Below are positions 52,714 through 60,540 of a stretch of DNA of 60,679 nt, one piece after another. Source of the DNA: an uncultured Phycisphaerales bacterium. Lineage in GTDB: Bacteria > Planctomycetota > Phycisphaerae > Tepidisphaerales > Tepidisphaeraceae. How positions within the stretch are numbered: position 1 is the first letter of the stretch; each line of letters starts with the position of its first letter. The stretch is taken from the NCBI GenBank assembly GCA_903871935.1, contig CAIQIQ010000002.1, forward strand, positions 1 through 60,679. Direction: 5' to 3'. Position numbers and translations under genes: made by a program. The notes beneath the pieces are model-generated. The model was not told where the DNA came from and made no database searches. It saw only the letters and a program-made list of their open reading frames with translations.

Positions 52714-54534
52714 ATGAAATCAGATCCCCTATCAGTTGAGGCGCATCTTCCGGTCGTCACGGTCAATCCCTCCGCCCATCGCGGCTCGCCGACGGCCGGC
52801 ATCCAGGAGGCCATCGATTCTCTCCCCGAAGGCGGCGGGATGGTCTTTGTCCCGCACGGAACGTACCTCGTGCGCCGGAGCATCGTGCTTCGCGCCAACG
52901 TGACCTTGCGCGGCGAGGCAGCGGCGACCGTGCTCATGCGCCCGGCGCCGATCTTCTTCGATCTCACAGCCCCCACCACAGCGCACTGCATGGACGCGGA
53001 ACTGAGCACGGTCGAGGGCTTGCAGGTCGGTGATGAAATCTACATCGCCGACAAAGCCCAGGCCGGCTGGCATGCGCGCCATATGACCATCACCGCCATC
53101 AAAGGCACGCGCGTCCAGGGGACACTGGTAGTCGGAGATCCCGAGCGGTGCTATGACTCCAAAGGCGGGGCGCACGGCGCCAACTACTTCCCCATGATCC
53201 TGGCCCCCAGGATCGCGGGTGAGGGCACGGGCGCGGGGGTGATGGACTTGATGGTGGACGGCGGCCCCAGCACCTACGACCCGAGGCGGATGCTCGACTT
53301 CACCTGCTCGGCCATCCACGGCGTCCACTCCGACAACTTCCGCGTGCGTGGCGTAACCGTCCGCCGCTGGCCAGGCGACGGCATCAGCACGCAAGGTGGC
53401 AGCGCCACCGTCACCGAGTGCCTCGTCGAGGATTGCCTCGGCAACGGCTATCATCCCGGCACCGGCATCTCCAGCAGCATCTGGACGAACAACATCAGCC
53501 GGCGCAACGGCTGGGACGGCTTTTTCTTCTGCCTGGCCGTGCGAAACGCCATCGTGTCCAACAACCTTCTGATCGACAACCATCTCAATGGCATCGGCGG
53601 CCTACAGGATCCCGACGCCTACAACGTCATCACCGGTAACGTCATCGCCCGCAACGGCAAGCGCGGCATCGATGCATTCGGGGCCCTCGGCAACATCATC
53701 GCCAACAACCTCATTCAGGATAATTCGCGTTCGGTCCCCGGCGCATTCGCCGGCCTCTGGATGGAGAACCACTGCGGCAACGTCGTAACCGGCAACCTTT
53801 GTCCAGACACAAAAAACGCGCAAAAGACGCCCACGCAGGCCGGCGGCATCGAATCCATCGACCCGGCCGGTGAAAACACGATCGCCAACAACGCGGCCAC
53901 TCTCCACACCATGCCCGCCGCTCCCCCGCCGCCCAAGGCAGAAATCCGGCCGGTCGAAAAAGCCCCGGTCCTTAAAAATGGCCGCCTCGATGACCCGGCA
54001 TGGAAAGCGGCCGACGAACTGGTCATGGCCCTTCGCGCAGAAGATGGCACACCCGCCCAGACGACTACGCGTGCCCGCTTCCTGCGCGACAACCGCTTCC
54101 TCTACATTGGCTTGCATTGCCCCGAACCGTTCATGGATCGCATCAGCGACTGTGTCACACAGCACAACGGCCCAACCTGGTCCGAAAACTCCGTCGAGAT
54201 CTACTTCATGCCCGATGCGAGCGGCCCGCGCTGCTTCCAGCTTGCCATCAACTCCCTGGGGACCCTCCTCGAGCAGCAGTACCAGGGACGGAAAAGCAGC
54301 GCCTGGGACTCCAAGGCGCAGGTGAAAGCCTACCGCGGCCAAGACTTCTGGTCACTGGAAATCGCCATCCCCCTGGAAGCCTTCGGACCCGAAGGCCTGC
54401 CTTCCGGCCGCCAGTGCAAAGCCAACGTCTACCGCACGCGCCTGACGCTCTGGCCCGAGGAACGCTCCTGCTGGTCTCCGACCATGGGCGGTTTCTTCCT
54501 GCCGCGACGATTCGGTACGTTAACGGTGAAATAG
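52714..54534 (+). CDS. Right-handed beta-helix protein with C-terminal CBM9-like domain
   Basis: A 606-residue protein. Residues about 25-400 form a pectate-lyase-like parallel beta-helix of asparagine-rich turns: VSNNLLIDNHLNGIGG, NVITGNVIARNGKRGIDAFG, NIIANNLIQDNSRSV and NVVTGNLCP. The helix starts with the GIQEAIDSLPEGGGMVFVPHG cap motif. Residues about 420-605 resemble a family 9 carbohydrate-binding module (LDDPAWKAADE, ENSVEIYFMPDAS, WSLEIAIPLEAFG). No signal peptide was found, unusual for such a fold. Catalytic residues were not recognised. It may bind or cut a plant or algal polysaccharide. Confidence 0.78.
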   Translation: MKSDPLSVEAHLPVVTVNPSAHRGSPTAGIQEAIDSLPEGGGMVFVPHGTYLVRRSIVLRANVTLRGEAAATVLMRPAPIFFDLTAPTTAHCMDAELSTVEGLQVGDEIYIADKAQAGWHARHMTITAIKGTRVQGTLVVGDPERCYDSKGGAHGANYFPMILAPRIAGEGTGAGVMDLMVDGGPSTYDPRRMLDFTCSAIHGVHSDNFRVRGVTVRRWPGDGISTQGGSATVTECLVEDCLGNGYHPGTGISSSIWTNNISRRNGWDGFFFCLAVRNAIVSNNLLIDNHLNGIGGLQDPDAYNVITGNVIARNGKRGIDAFGALGNIIANNLIQDNSRSVPGAFAGLWMENHCGNVVTGNLCPDTKNAQKTPTQAGGIESIDPAGENTIANNAATLHTMPAAPPPPKAEIRPVEKAPVLKNGRLDDPAWKAADELVMALRAEDGTPAQTTTRARFLRDNRFLYIGLHCPEPFMDRISDCVTQHNGPTWSENSVEIYFMPDASGPRCFQLAINSLGTLLEQQYQGRKSSAWDSKAQVKAYRGQDFWSLEIAIPLEAFGPEGLPSGRQCKANVYRTRLTLWPEERSCWSPTMGGFFLPRRFGTLTVK

Positions 54535-54599
54535 CCGTCGCGGAACGCGACTGAGGGCAGTCTGCGACCGCCGTGCGGGCGCGTAGCACGAACGTGCGT
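54535..54599. other. Short GC hairpins after the beta-helix gene
   Basis: GTCGCG-GAA-CGCGAC at 54538-54552 and GCACG/CGTGC near 54586 are weak stems without T-runs. They may help end the 52714 transcript. Confidence 0.3.
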
Positions 54600-54850
54600 T
54601 ATAGCGTCAGCAAGCGCTCCACGTACTCGTGGTGGAAGCGGGGGCGTCCCAGAGCGGTTTGCACTCAGATGTGGCGAGTCGCAGCGCAGCGGATCTGGCC
54701 CGATGGCAATGAACGAGGAGGAATAGGGTTGGTGGACCCGTGACGACGAGCGAAGCAGCCAGCGGGACAGAGACGCAAGCTCCGGCCGCTACAGATGGGT
54801 GCAAGCCGCTGTAAGACAGGGACGCCATCGCCGGGGAGTGGAGCGACCAA
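54600..54850 (+). repeat. Dispersed repeat D, interrupted copy
   Basis: First part 54600-54647 and second part 54816-54850 match, in reverse orientation, the contiguous copy at 14755-14832. A 158-bp segment (54653-54810) sits between the halves and is annotated as an insertion candidate. The second half leads straight into repeat B copy 1. Confidence 0.6.
54653..54810. mobile_element. Candidate MITE-like insertion with 15-bp inverted ends
   Basis: AGCGGTTTGCACTCA (54653-54667) and TGGGTGCAAGCCGCT (54796-54810) are inverted repeats matching at 13 of 15 positions. The 158-bp segment splits repeat D, which is continuous at 14755-14832. No transposase is inside and no clear target-site duplication was seen. 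A deletion in the other copy is the alternative reading. Confidence 0.5.
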
Positions 54851-54871
54851 CAGGCGCGACCCCATCCCTTG

Positions 54872-55015
54872 TCTCTTTGCCCTTCGCGCCCTCACCAACA
54901 TGGATCAAGTAAAAGGGCATGGGCCAGTACATCGTCAATCTGTTGATGGCCGTGAAGTAGTCGGGCCCGTCTCCACCCGCTCTGACGGAATCGCCGCGCC
55001 ACATTCCTCTTTGCT
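54872..55015 (+). repeat. Repeat B, copy 1
   Basis: About 144 bp, with a pyrimidine-rich start (TCTCTTTGCCCTTCGCGCC) and a conserved block beginning ATGGATCAAGTAAAAGGGCA and ending near GCCGTGAAG. Copies are at 55876 and 56801. This copy has one extra A relative to the others inside the block. On the minus strand the copies share a CPECG-like micro-frame (here degraded to EECGAAIPSE). The rest of the 54535-55072 spacer holds no gene. Confidence 0.75.
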
Positions 55016-55072
55016 AGCACGCAGGTCGTATCCGCAGATACACAACAACCAACGGCAAACCGCCGCAGCGAC

Positions 55073-55471
55073 CTACGGCACCATTTCCACACGGACCTCT
55101 TTGCATCGCTGCAAGGCGGCATCGCCGGTGACGAATACCTCTGCACGCGCAATGATCGCACTGGCAAGATGCAGAGCGTCCGGCGTCTTTATCCCCAGTC
55201 CAGCCCGCAACTCCGTTGCTTTGTCCAGCACAGCATCAGACAACGGCAGGATGCGGAGCGACTGCCGCAAGAAAAATTGATCATAGAGGGCCAGAACTGA
55301 GCCGTTACGCTCGCGCAACGGCTTTACGCGGCATTCTAGCCGAGACAACGCCGAGGTCATCACTGCTCCATCACCAGATGCCTTTTGCAGCCACGCCGCG
55401 ACGCTGTCGCGTACTTCGCTGGTACCCTCATGGACATACACGATCGCACATGCATCGAGGTAGATCGTCAT
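55073..55471 (-). CDS. VapC-like PIN-domain ribonuclease toxin
   Basis: A 132-residue PIN-domain toxin with the acidic active-site residues D6 (MTIYLDACAIVY), E46 (SRLECR), D98 (TPDALHLASAI) and D117 (VTGDAAL). VapC enzymes cut tRNA or rRNA. It overlaps the antitoxin stop by an ATGA. Part of a toxin-antitoxin island. Confidence 0.92.
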   Translation of the reverse strand: MTIYLDACAIVYVHEGTSEVRDSVAAWLQKASGDGAVMTSALSRLECRVKPLRERNGSVLALYDQFFLRQSLRILPLSDAVLDKATELRAGLGIKTPDALHLASAIIARAEVFVTGDAALQRCKEVRVEMVP

Positions 55472-55698
55472 CGCGTGCCCCAGGAATCACGCTCCTGCTC
55501 AATCTGCGACCTGATATTCCCGGCCGTTCGTGTGCCCGTCGGCAGACCGGCCAGATACGCCTCCCACGATCCCTCCGTCCCCTCCGTGCGAGCCCGCACC
55601 AATACCTCGACTTCCATGCCGGCGCAGTTCACCGGTTCCTCCAGTTCCACGTGGGTCGGACTGATCAAGTGCCCTTTGACTAACATCGCCGTGGTCAT
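55468..55698 (-). CDS. VapB-like antitoxin
   Basis: A 76-residue small protein upstream of vapC, overlapping it by four bases. The N-terminus MLVKGHLISPTHVELEEPV resembles the DNA-binding beta-strand of antitoxins related to AbrB/VapB-like types, and the C-terminal helix EQERDSWG should contact the toxin. GAGG upstream of the ATG. A candidate minus-strand promoter lies at about 55720-55749 (TTGTGT, 18 bp, TATAGA). Confidence 0.75.
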   Translation of the reverse strand: MTTAMLVKGHLISPTHVELEEPVNCAGMEVEVLVRARTEGTEGSWEAYLAGLPTGTRTAGNIRSQIEQERDSWGTR

Positions 55699-55875
55699 CA
55701 GTTTACCTCAGTATGTCATTCTATATCCGATGGCCGGCAATTGACACAATAATGTGCATGCCCTCAGCTCAATGCGCCTCACGCCCTCTCGACCTTCACA
55801 GAAAACGTCGCCCGCGTAATCTCCGATTTCCAATCTCCAATGCATTGATCGCAGAAGGCGCAACCCCATCCCTTT

Positions 55876-56021
55876 TCTCTTCGCCCCTCACGCCCTCACC
55901 AGCATGGATCACGCAAAGGGCATGGGCCAGTACATCGTCAATCTGCTGATGGCCGTGAAGTAGGCTGGCCGGGCTGCGCCTGCTCTGCCGCAATCGCCGT
56001 TCCACATTCCGGACACCGCTC
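55876..56021 (+). repeat. Repeat B, copy 2
   Basis: About 146 bp, matching 54872 and 56801 with a TCTCTTCGCCCC start and the same ATGGATCACGCAAAGGGC block. The minus strand holds the best version of the micro-frame: ERCPECGTAIAAEQA. It lies between VapBC and the BrnT-like pair. The rest of the spacer 55699-56132 has no gene. Confidence 0.8.
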
Positions 56022-56096
56022 TTTGCCTGCCCGTGGTCGCCCCATCTTTGCCAGCCCCGGTTGAGCCCGCATGCATGTAACCCGTTCGACAGTAAC

Positions 56097-56110
56097 AGTG
56101 CCGCGGCACT
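56097..56110. promoter_or_regulatory. Palindrome upstream of the BrnT-like gene
   Basis: AGTGCCGCGGCACT is a perfect 14-bp palindrome, 22 nt before the likely start of the toxin gene. RHH antitoxins of such pairs often bind palindromes in their own promoter, so it is a candidate autoregulatory operator. Confidence 0.4.
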
Positions 56111-56132
56111 TGCCCGGCGAGGTTTGGTGTGT

Positions 56133-56408
56133 ATGATTGATTGCATGGAGTACACCTTCCGATGGGTGCAATGGAATCGGGAGCACGCAACCCAGCATGG
56201 CGTGAGCATGGAAGAGTGCGAGCGGATTGTGCGCCGGGGAAGATACCGGGAAACGGGCGACGGGAAATACCGGGCTGCGGGACGCGGCGACGGCGGACGA
56301 TGGTTGCAGGTGGTGTTCTCGCTGACGGAAGAGGACGAGGTGTTCGTGATTCATGCACGTCCGCTCACGGAAGCGGAGAAGCATCGAGAACGGAGAAGCG
56401 AGCGATGA
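56133..56408 (+). CDS. BrnT-like toxin
   Basis: A 91-residue protein (start at 56133, or 56145 for MEYTFRWVQ) with the BrnT-type pattern: FRWVQWNREHATQHGVSMEE, then a helix, a glycine-rich turn and a beta strand VVFSLTEEDEVFVIHARPLT. BrnT is a ribonuclease fold related to RelE. The gene overlaps the RHH antitoxin by ATGA. Family assignment is moderate because the sequence is short and divergent. Confidence 0.7.
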   Translation: MIDCMEYTFRWVQWNREHATQHGVSMEECERIVRRGRYRETGDGKYRAAGRGDGGRWLQVVFSLTEEDEVFVIHARPLTEAEKHRERRSER

Positions 56409-56695
56409 AACGAATCAACCCTGACAAGATGAGCAAGACGGAACTGGACCGACTCGGCGAGGAGGCCGAAGCGGTGACGTTTGACAACACACGCCCACTG
56501 TCTGCCGGGGGACGCCGGGCGCTGGAGCGAGCGGCTAACAAGGGCGGGCGTCCGCGCATTGGCGCCGGCGCACAGCGGATCAACATCACGGTCGAGCGCG
56601 GGTTGCTCAGACAGGTGGATGCCTTCGCCCGCAGGACCGGTGCTACCCGCGCTGCCCTGGTGGCCGAAGGGCTAAAGCGGCTTGTAGGCGTCTGA
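56405..56695 (+). CDS. RHH antitoxin paired with the BrnT-like toxin
   Basis: A 96-residue protein. The C-terminal 40 residues (INITVERGLLRQVDAFARRT, GATRAALVAEGLKRL) form a ribbon-helix-helix DNA-binding unit, as in BrnA. The N-terminal part should bind the toxin. The ATGA overlap with the toxin gene indicates coupled translation. Confidence 0.8.
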   Translation: MKRINPDKMSKTELDRLGEEAEAVTFDNTRPLSAGGRRALERAANKGGRPRIGAGAQRINITVERGLLRQVDAFARRTGATRAALVAEGLKRLVGV

Positions 56696-56800
56696 ACTAA
56701 GGAGATCGGCTCCTCAATCCAGAATCCCGAATCCCAAACGCATGTCTTCCGTTATCGCTCTCGCCCTCTCGCCCTCTCGCCTTCTGCCATTCTCGCTCTC

Positions 56801-56947
56801 CGCTCTTTTCTCTTCGCCCATTCGCGCCCTCACCGGCATGGATCACGCAATGGGCATGGGCCAGTACATCGTCAATCTGCTGATGGCCGTCAAGAAGTCG
56901 GGCCCGTCTCCACCTGCTCAGCAGGAATCGCCGTCCCACACTCCGGA
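56801..56947 (+). repeat. Repeat B, copy 3
   Basis: About 147 bp, with the same order as copies 1 and 2; it separates the BrnT pair and RelBE. The minus strand again reads ERCPECGTAIPAEQVETGPTS, ending in a stop. The rest of the spacer 56696-57146 holds no gene apart from a promoter. Confidence 0.8.
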
Positions 56948-57098
56948 CACCGCTCCATGCTGGCCCGCATACCCGCAATCTCCAATCCGCGTCTTCATCC
57001 CGAATGCATCGCTCCCCGCTCTTCTCCTGATCCGCAGATCATCGCCGATTCTCGCAGATTCAGCGCATCAAGAACAACGCCACGGCCCAACGACGCAA

Positions 57099-57128
57099 TT
57101 GCCCCTCAAAGGCATGATCCCCTATAAT
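57099..57128 (+). promoter_or_regulatory. Promoter of the RelBE pair
   Basis: TTGCCC (57099-57104) and a perfect TATAAT (57123-57128) are 18 bp apart; the antitoxin ATG is at 57147, after GGAG. A clear sigma-70 promoter. Confidence 0.65.
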
Positions 57129-57146
57129 GCCACTTGGAGAGATCAA

Positions 57147-57332
57147 ATGACTTATTCCACACTGCGCATGAATGGCAGGGAGTTCATCCTCGTGCCCAAG
57201 ACTGAGTTTGACCGGCTTAAGCTGCAGGATCGTCGTGATGCGCAGAAAGCACAGCGGGCTCTGGCCCAGTACCGTTCCGGCAAGGTCCGTACAGTCTCTC
57301 ATACCGATCTGAAGCACGAGTTGGGGCTGTAG
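57147..57332 (+). CDS. RelB-family antitoxin
   Basis: A 61-residue protein of the Phd/RelB-like type: STLRMNGREFILVPKTEFDR, then a helix with KAQRALAQYRSGKVRTVSHT. It lies 2 nt before the RelE-like gene and should neutralise it and repress the promoter. GGAG upstream of the ATG fixes the start. Confidence 0.78.
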   Translation: MTYSTLRMNGREFILVPKTEFDRLKLQDRRDAQKAQRALAQYRSGKVRTVSHTDLKHELGL

Positions 57333-57334
57333 GC

Positions 57335-57595
57335 ATGGCATACCGGATTGAATACACCGCCGGTGCCGCTCGGGTTCTGCGAAGTTTCGACCGAACACTG
57401 CAACGCCGGATATTGGCCAAGATCGAATCCCTGCAAGATAATCCCCGCCCTGCCACTGCCGTAAAACTCACCGGCCACGACGTCTATCGCATCCGCATTG
57501 GCGATTACCGTGTCATCTATGCAATTGCGGACGAGCGGTTGGTGGTCCTGGTTGTTGAGATCGGCCATCGCCGGGAAGTTTATCGCGGGTGGTGA
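57335..57595 (+). CDS. RelE/ParE-type toxin
   Basis: An 86-residue toxin: MAYRIEYTAGAARVLRSFDR, helix QRRILAKIESLQDNPRPATA, then VYRIRIGDYRVIYAIADERL and HRREVYRGW. This is the RelE mRNA interferase pattern (R in IRIGDYRVIY, a C-terminal HRREVY). It acts with the antitoxin 2 nt upstream. Confidence 0.88.
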   Translation: MAYRIEYTAGAARVLRSFDRTLQRRILAKIESLQDNPRPATAVKLTGHDVYRIRIGDYRVIYAIADERLVVLVVEIGHRREVYRGW

Positions 57596-57708
57596 ACGCC
57601 ACGTCCGTAGTACACACTTCAGTCCTGGCGCGCCGGGATTCGAAGTCCAGCCTTCAGGCCGTCCATCTCTTCCGCATGCACCCGCCTTCATCCTTCATTT
57701 CCGCTTGC

Positions 57709-57730
57709 AGTTTATCCCGATTATATCGGG
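57709..57730 (+). repeat. Family E hairpin, copy 5 with changed stem
   Basis: AGTTTAT lead and stem CCCGAT/ATCGGG with loop TAT. TTGC precedes it. Both stem strands differ from copies 1-3 at paired positions, so pairing is kept. Confidence 0.65.
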
Positions 57731-57750
57731 GCTCTCCGCTCTTCTCTCGC

Positions 57751-57783
57751 CGCCACCTTCACCTTTGCCATCGTCATCATCTT
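57751..57783 (-). other. Short remnant similar to the sigma-LRR gene's membrane segment
   Basis: The 33 bp read, on the minus strand, AAGATGATGACGATGGCAAA and so on, close to 59691-59726 of the neighbouring sigma factor gene (KMM.MAKVKV region), with a 3-bp gap and a few mismatches. It is probably a decayed duplicate piece. The 57596-57920 spacer holds no other gene. Confidence 0.4.
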
Positions 57784-57920
57784 CTCCACTCCTTCAAGAT
57801 TGCCGGTATGTCGACCTTTCCAGAATTCCCAAAGACAAATACTTACCTCACGCAGTCGCGGAGACGCAGGGAAAACCGGAAGACACGCTTTTTCTTCCTC
57901 TGCGGCTCTGCGCGAGAGAC

Positions 57921-60413
57921 TCATTTGTCCAGTATGATAAAGCCCTGTAGCGACGCCGCGCGTTCCCGCAACCTCGCCATCGCTTCGTCCGAGAACTTCC
58001 CGGGCAGCACAAGCGAGGACAGCAAAGGTATGCCCTCCAATGCGCGCAGGCCATCGTCTGTAAACCGGCCGTGAAGACGCAGGAAACCCAGCTCACGGAG
58101 CCCTGAGAGCGACACAAGTGATCGATCGGTCAATGTCCCGGGAGTGTCCAACATGAGTTGTTGTAGTTTCGTCAACTTTGTCAGGTGCGACACGCCGGCA
58201 TCGGAGATACTCGCGTGCGGAGCGTCCCAGTTCTGCACAATCAGCTCTTGAAGTCCTGGCAATTGGCCGACATCGGCCAGCACCGTGTCGTCCAACGCAA
58301 GCCCGTTTCCTTGAAGGCACAACGTTCTCAGCGATTCCATACCGGCGACGTTTTTCAGCCCTCCATGCACAAGGGCACTGTCCCCCAGCCGAAGGAACGT
58401 TAGGTGCCGGAGTTCCTTTAGCGCAACCAACCCCCGGGGCGTGATGTGGGTTCCAGCAAGACTTAGTTGCTCAAGCGATTGCAGCGGTGCCAGCTTGGCG
58501 AATCCATCATCGCCGACGGCACACTCGTACAGTGCAAGCCGTCGAAGGGATCGCATTCTCCCCACCGAATCCATGCCTGCGTCCGTTATCCTCGGGCCGC
58601 TCAGTTCAATGGCCTCCAATGCCGGCAGATGGGCAAGGATTGCCAGCGCCTGATCGTCCAATCCGGAGATTCCATCAATCTGCTTCAGAGATGGATGGTC
58701 ACCCAACGACACCAGCCCGTTCGCCGTGATCCCGTCGGGAAGTTGCAGTTTCTCAAGCGTCGAGATTGCCGCGATATCGACCATTCCAGCATCAGTAACG
58801 CGTGTATAGGCGATACGCAGTTCCTTGAGATGCGGTAACCTCGACAACGCAGTGATCCCACGATCCGTTATCGAGGTATCCTGCATATCCAGAGATTCCA
58901 GACTCGTCCACTTGGCGATCTGGTTCGTAGCCCGGTCCGTCACTCCAGCCTGATCTGCTCCCTTGATCTCTCCATTGCCGAGCCTTAACCACCGCAGCTT
59001 CGGCAGGTTCCCCAGGAGAACGATGCCTTCGTCACTGATATGGGTGCGCCCGAGGTCCAGCAACTGTAATTCGTTCATCCCCGCCAGTTGTTGCAGGCCA
59101 GCGTCAGTAATCCTGGTGCCCCAGAGCTCCAGGCTCCGAAGGTTTCTGAGCGATCCGATTGCCGCAAGGCATGAGGGTCCGGCCGCCGTGTTCGTGAGTT
59201 CCAGATCCTCAAGCTGCGCCAGTCCCGCGATCGTCGCCGCGACCTGGTCGGTTATCCGTGCCTGGCCAAGACTCAGCGACTTCAAGCCTTTCAGAGGCAG
59301 TACCGCTGCAACAGCCGCATCATCCGCAGCCGTGTTATCCAGGGATACGCGGTAGACCGAGTCCACCGGCAATGCCTCAAGGCTCGCGAGTTGGCCCACT
59401 GCCCCTCCGCTCACGCGCAGTTCGACCTGCTTGCCCGCTGGAATCCGCACCTGTCCGGCTGCCGGCGCAAGATACTTCCAGTCCTGCCCGCCGGTATCGT
59501 GCGGACGATCATCGCGCAGATACAATGCCCCCAACGTCACCCCCGCAGGGAAGCTCAGCAATCTCTCCTTCGCGGGATTCGTCGCTGCCTGCTGAGGGGG
59601 TGGCTGTTGAACCGACGTTCCGCCCAGCATCGCATTCCTGCTTTGCGCATAGACTGCCGCGCCTGCCAACGTCAGACCAATCGCTGCTACCGCCACCACT
59701 TTCACCTTCGCCATCACCATCATCTTCATCGCTCCTTTCGCAATCAGCTCGGCCGTTCCATTCCCACCCCCATCCCCAATCCCCGCCATCACCTTCTCCA
59801 CCAATCCCGCCGCCCCACCCTCCATACCACCCTCCACCGTATGCGCCATCACCATCGCCCCCAGACTCCCCGCCTCCACCTCCACTCCCTTCCCCGCCAG
59901 CTTCTCACGCAACTTCCCCACCGCCCGCTCCACCCGCTTCTGCGCTGCTTTTTCGCTGATCCCCAGGCACAGCCCCACTTCCGCCAACGGCCGCTGCTCG
60001 CAAAACCTTAAAACAACCGCATCCCGATCCTTCTTCCCCAATGTCCCCACCGCCGCATCCAGCTCCGGAGCAATCTGTTCCCAATCCGCTTCCATATTCG
60101 TCACCTCACCTCGCAGCCGCGCTGCCTCCGCCTCCCGCCTCTTCCGTCGTAACCGCTCCCGCTCCACCTCGCCCACGCAGTAGCTCAGCGCCCGAAACAG
60201 CCATCCACTCAGGTAGAGGTATCCCTTGAGTTTCCCCGCCCGCCGGGCCAGCATCGCAAACACCGCCTGCGCCACATCCTCGGCCGCATGCTCATCCCGC
60301 ACCTGCCGCCGCGCTGCCGCGTACACCCAGGCCTCATGCCGCTCAACCAGTGTGCTAAATGCCTGCTGGTCCTGCTCTTGCGCGTATCTGCCCAGTAGCT
60401 CGATATCGTCCAT
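57921..60413 (-). CDS. ECF sigma factor fused to a membrane segment and leucine-rich repeats
   Basis: An 830-residue protein, starting at the ATG of MDDIELLGRYAQEQDQQAF (75 further codons are open upstream). Residues 18-80 are sigma region 2 (AFSTLVERHEAWVYAAARRQ, EDVAQAVFAML). Residues 118-172 are region 4 (LDAAVGTLGKKDRDAVVLRF, ISEKAAQKRVERAVGKLR). A membrane segment follows at 236-254 (KVVAVAAIGLTLAGAAV). About 340-825 are leucine-rich repeats of the RNase-inhibitor-like kind (L..L.L..T.ITDAGL units). This suggests a sigma factor tied to the membrane with an outside sensor domain, possibly released by proteolysis. Planctomycete ECFs with C-terminal fusions are known; this combination is unusual. 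Confidence 0.85.
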   Translation of the reverse strand: MDDIELLGRYAQEQDQQAFSTLVERHEAWVYAAARRQVRDEHAAEDVAQAVFAMLARRAGKLKGYLYLSGWLFRALSYCVGEVERERLRRKRREAEAARLRGEVTNMEADWEQIAPELDAAVGTLGKKDRDAVVLRFCEQRPLAEVGLCLGISEKAAQKRVERAVGKLREKLAGKGVEVEAGSLGAMVMAHTVEGGMEGGAAGLVEKVMAGIGDGGGNGTAELIAKGAMKMMVMAKVKVVAVAAIGLTLAGAAVYAQSRNAMLGGTSVQQPPPQQAATNPAKERLLSFPAGVTLGALYLRDDRPHDTGGQDWKYLAPAAGQVRIPAGKQVELRVSGGAVGQLASLEALPVDSVYRVSLDNTAADDAAVAAVLPLKGLKSLSLGQARITDQVAATIAGLAQLEDLELTNTAAGPSCLAAIGSLRNLRSLELWGTRITDAGLQQLAGMNELQLLDLGRTHISDEGIVLLGNLPKLRWLRLGNGEIKGADQAGVTDRATNQIAKWTSLESLDMQDTSITDRGITALSRLPHLKELRIAYTRVTDAGMVDIAAISTLEKLQLPDGITANGLVSLGDHPSLKQIDGISGLDDQALAILAHLPALEAIELSGPRITDAGMDSVGRMRSLRRLALYECAVGDDGFAKLAPLQSLEQLSLAGTHITPRGLVALKELRHLTFLRLGDSALVHGGLKNVAGMESLRTLCLQGNGLALDDTVLADVGQLPGLQELIVQNWDAPHASISDAGVSHLTKLTKLQQLMLDTPGTLTDRSLVSLSGLRELGFLRLHGRFTDDGLRALEGIPLLSSLVLPGKFSDEAMARLRERAASLQGFIILDK

Positions 60414-60540
60414 ACCACATTCCACCCTACCGTATACTGGCCGCCAAACCCGAAAGGCGACAACAAAGTCACCAGATTCCCGTTCTCCGCCTTCTCCGCC
60501 GCCTCCCCGGCGACATCGCACAGCGCCCCGCGATATCAGT

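Noticed and set aside
54851..56947. Repeat B as attC-type recombination sites of an integron
   Set aside because: Spacing and position fit the idea, but no GTTRRRY core, no inverted core sites and no integrase were seen. Kept only as an open possibility in the findings.
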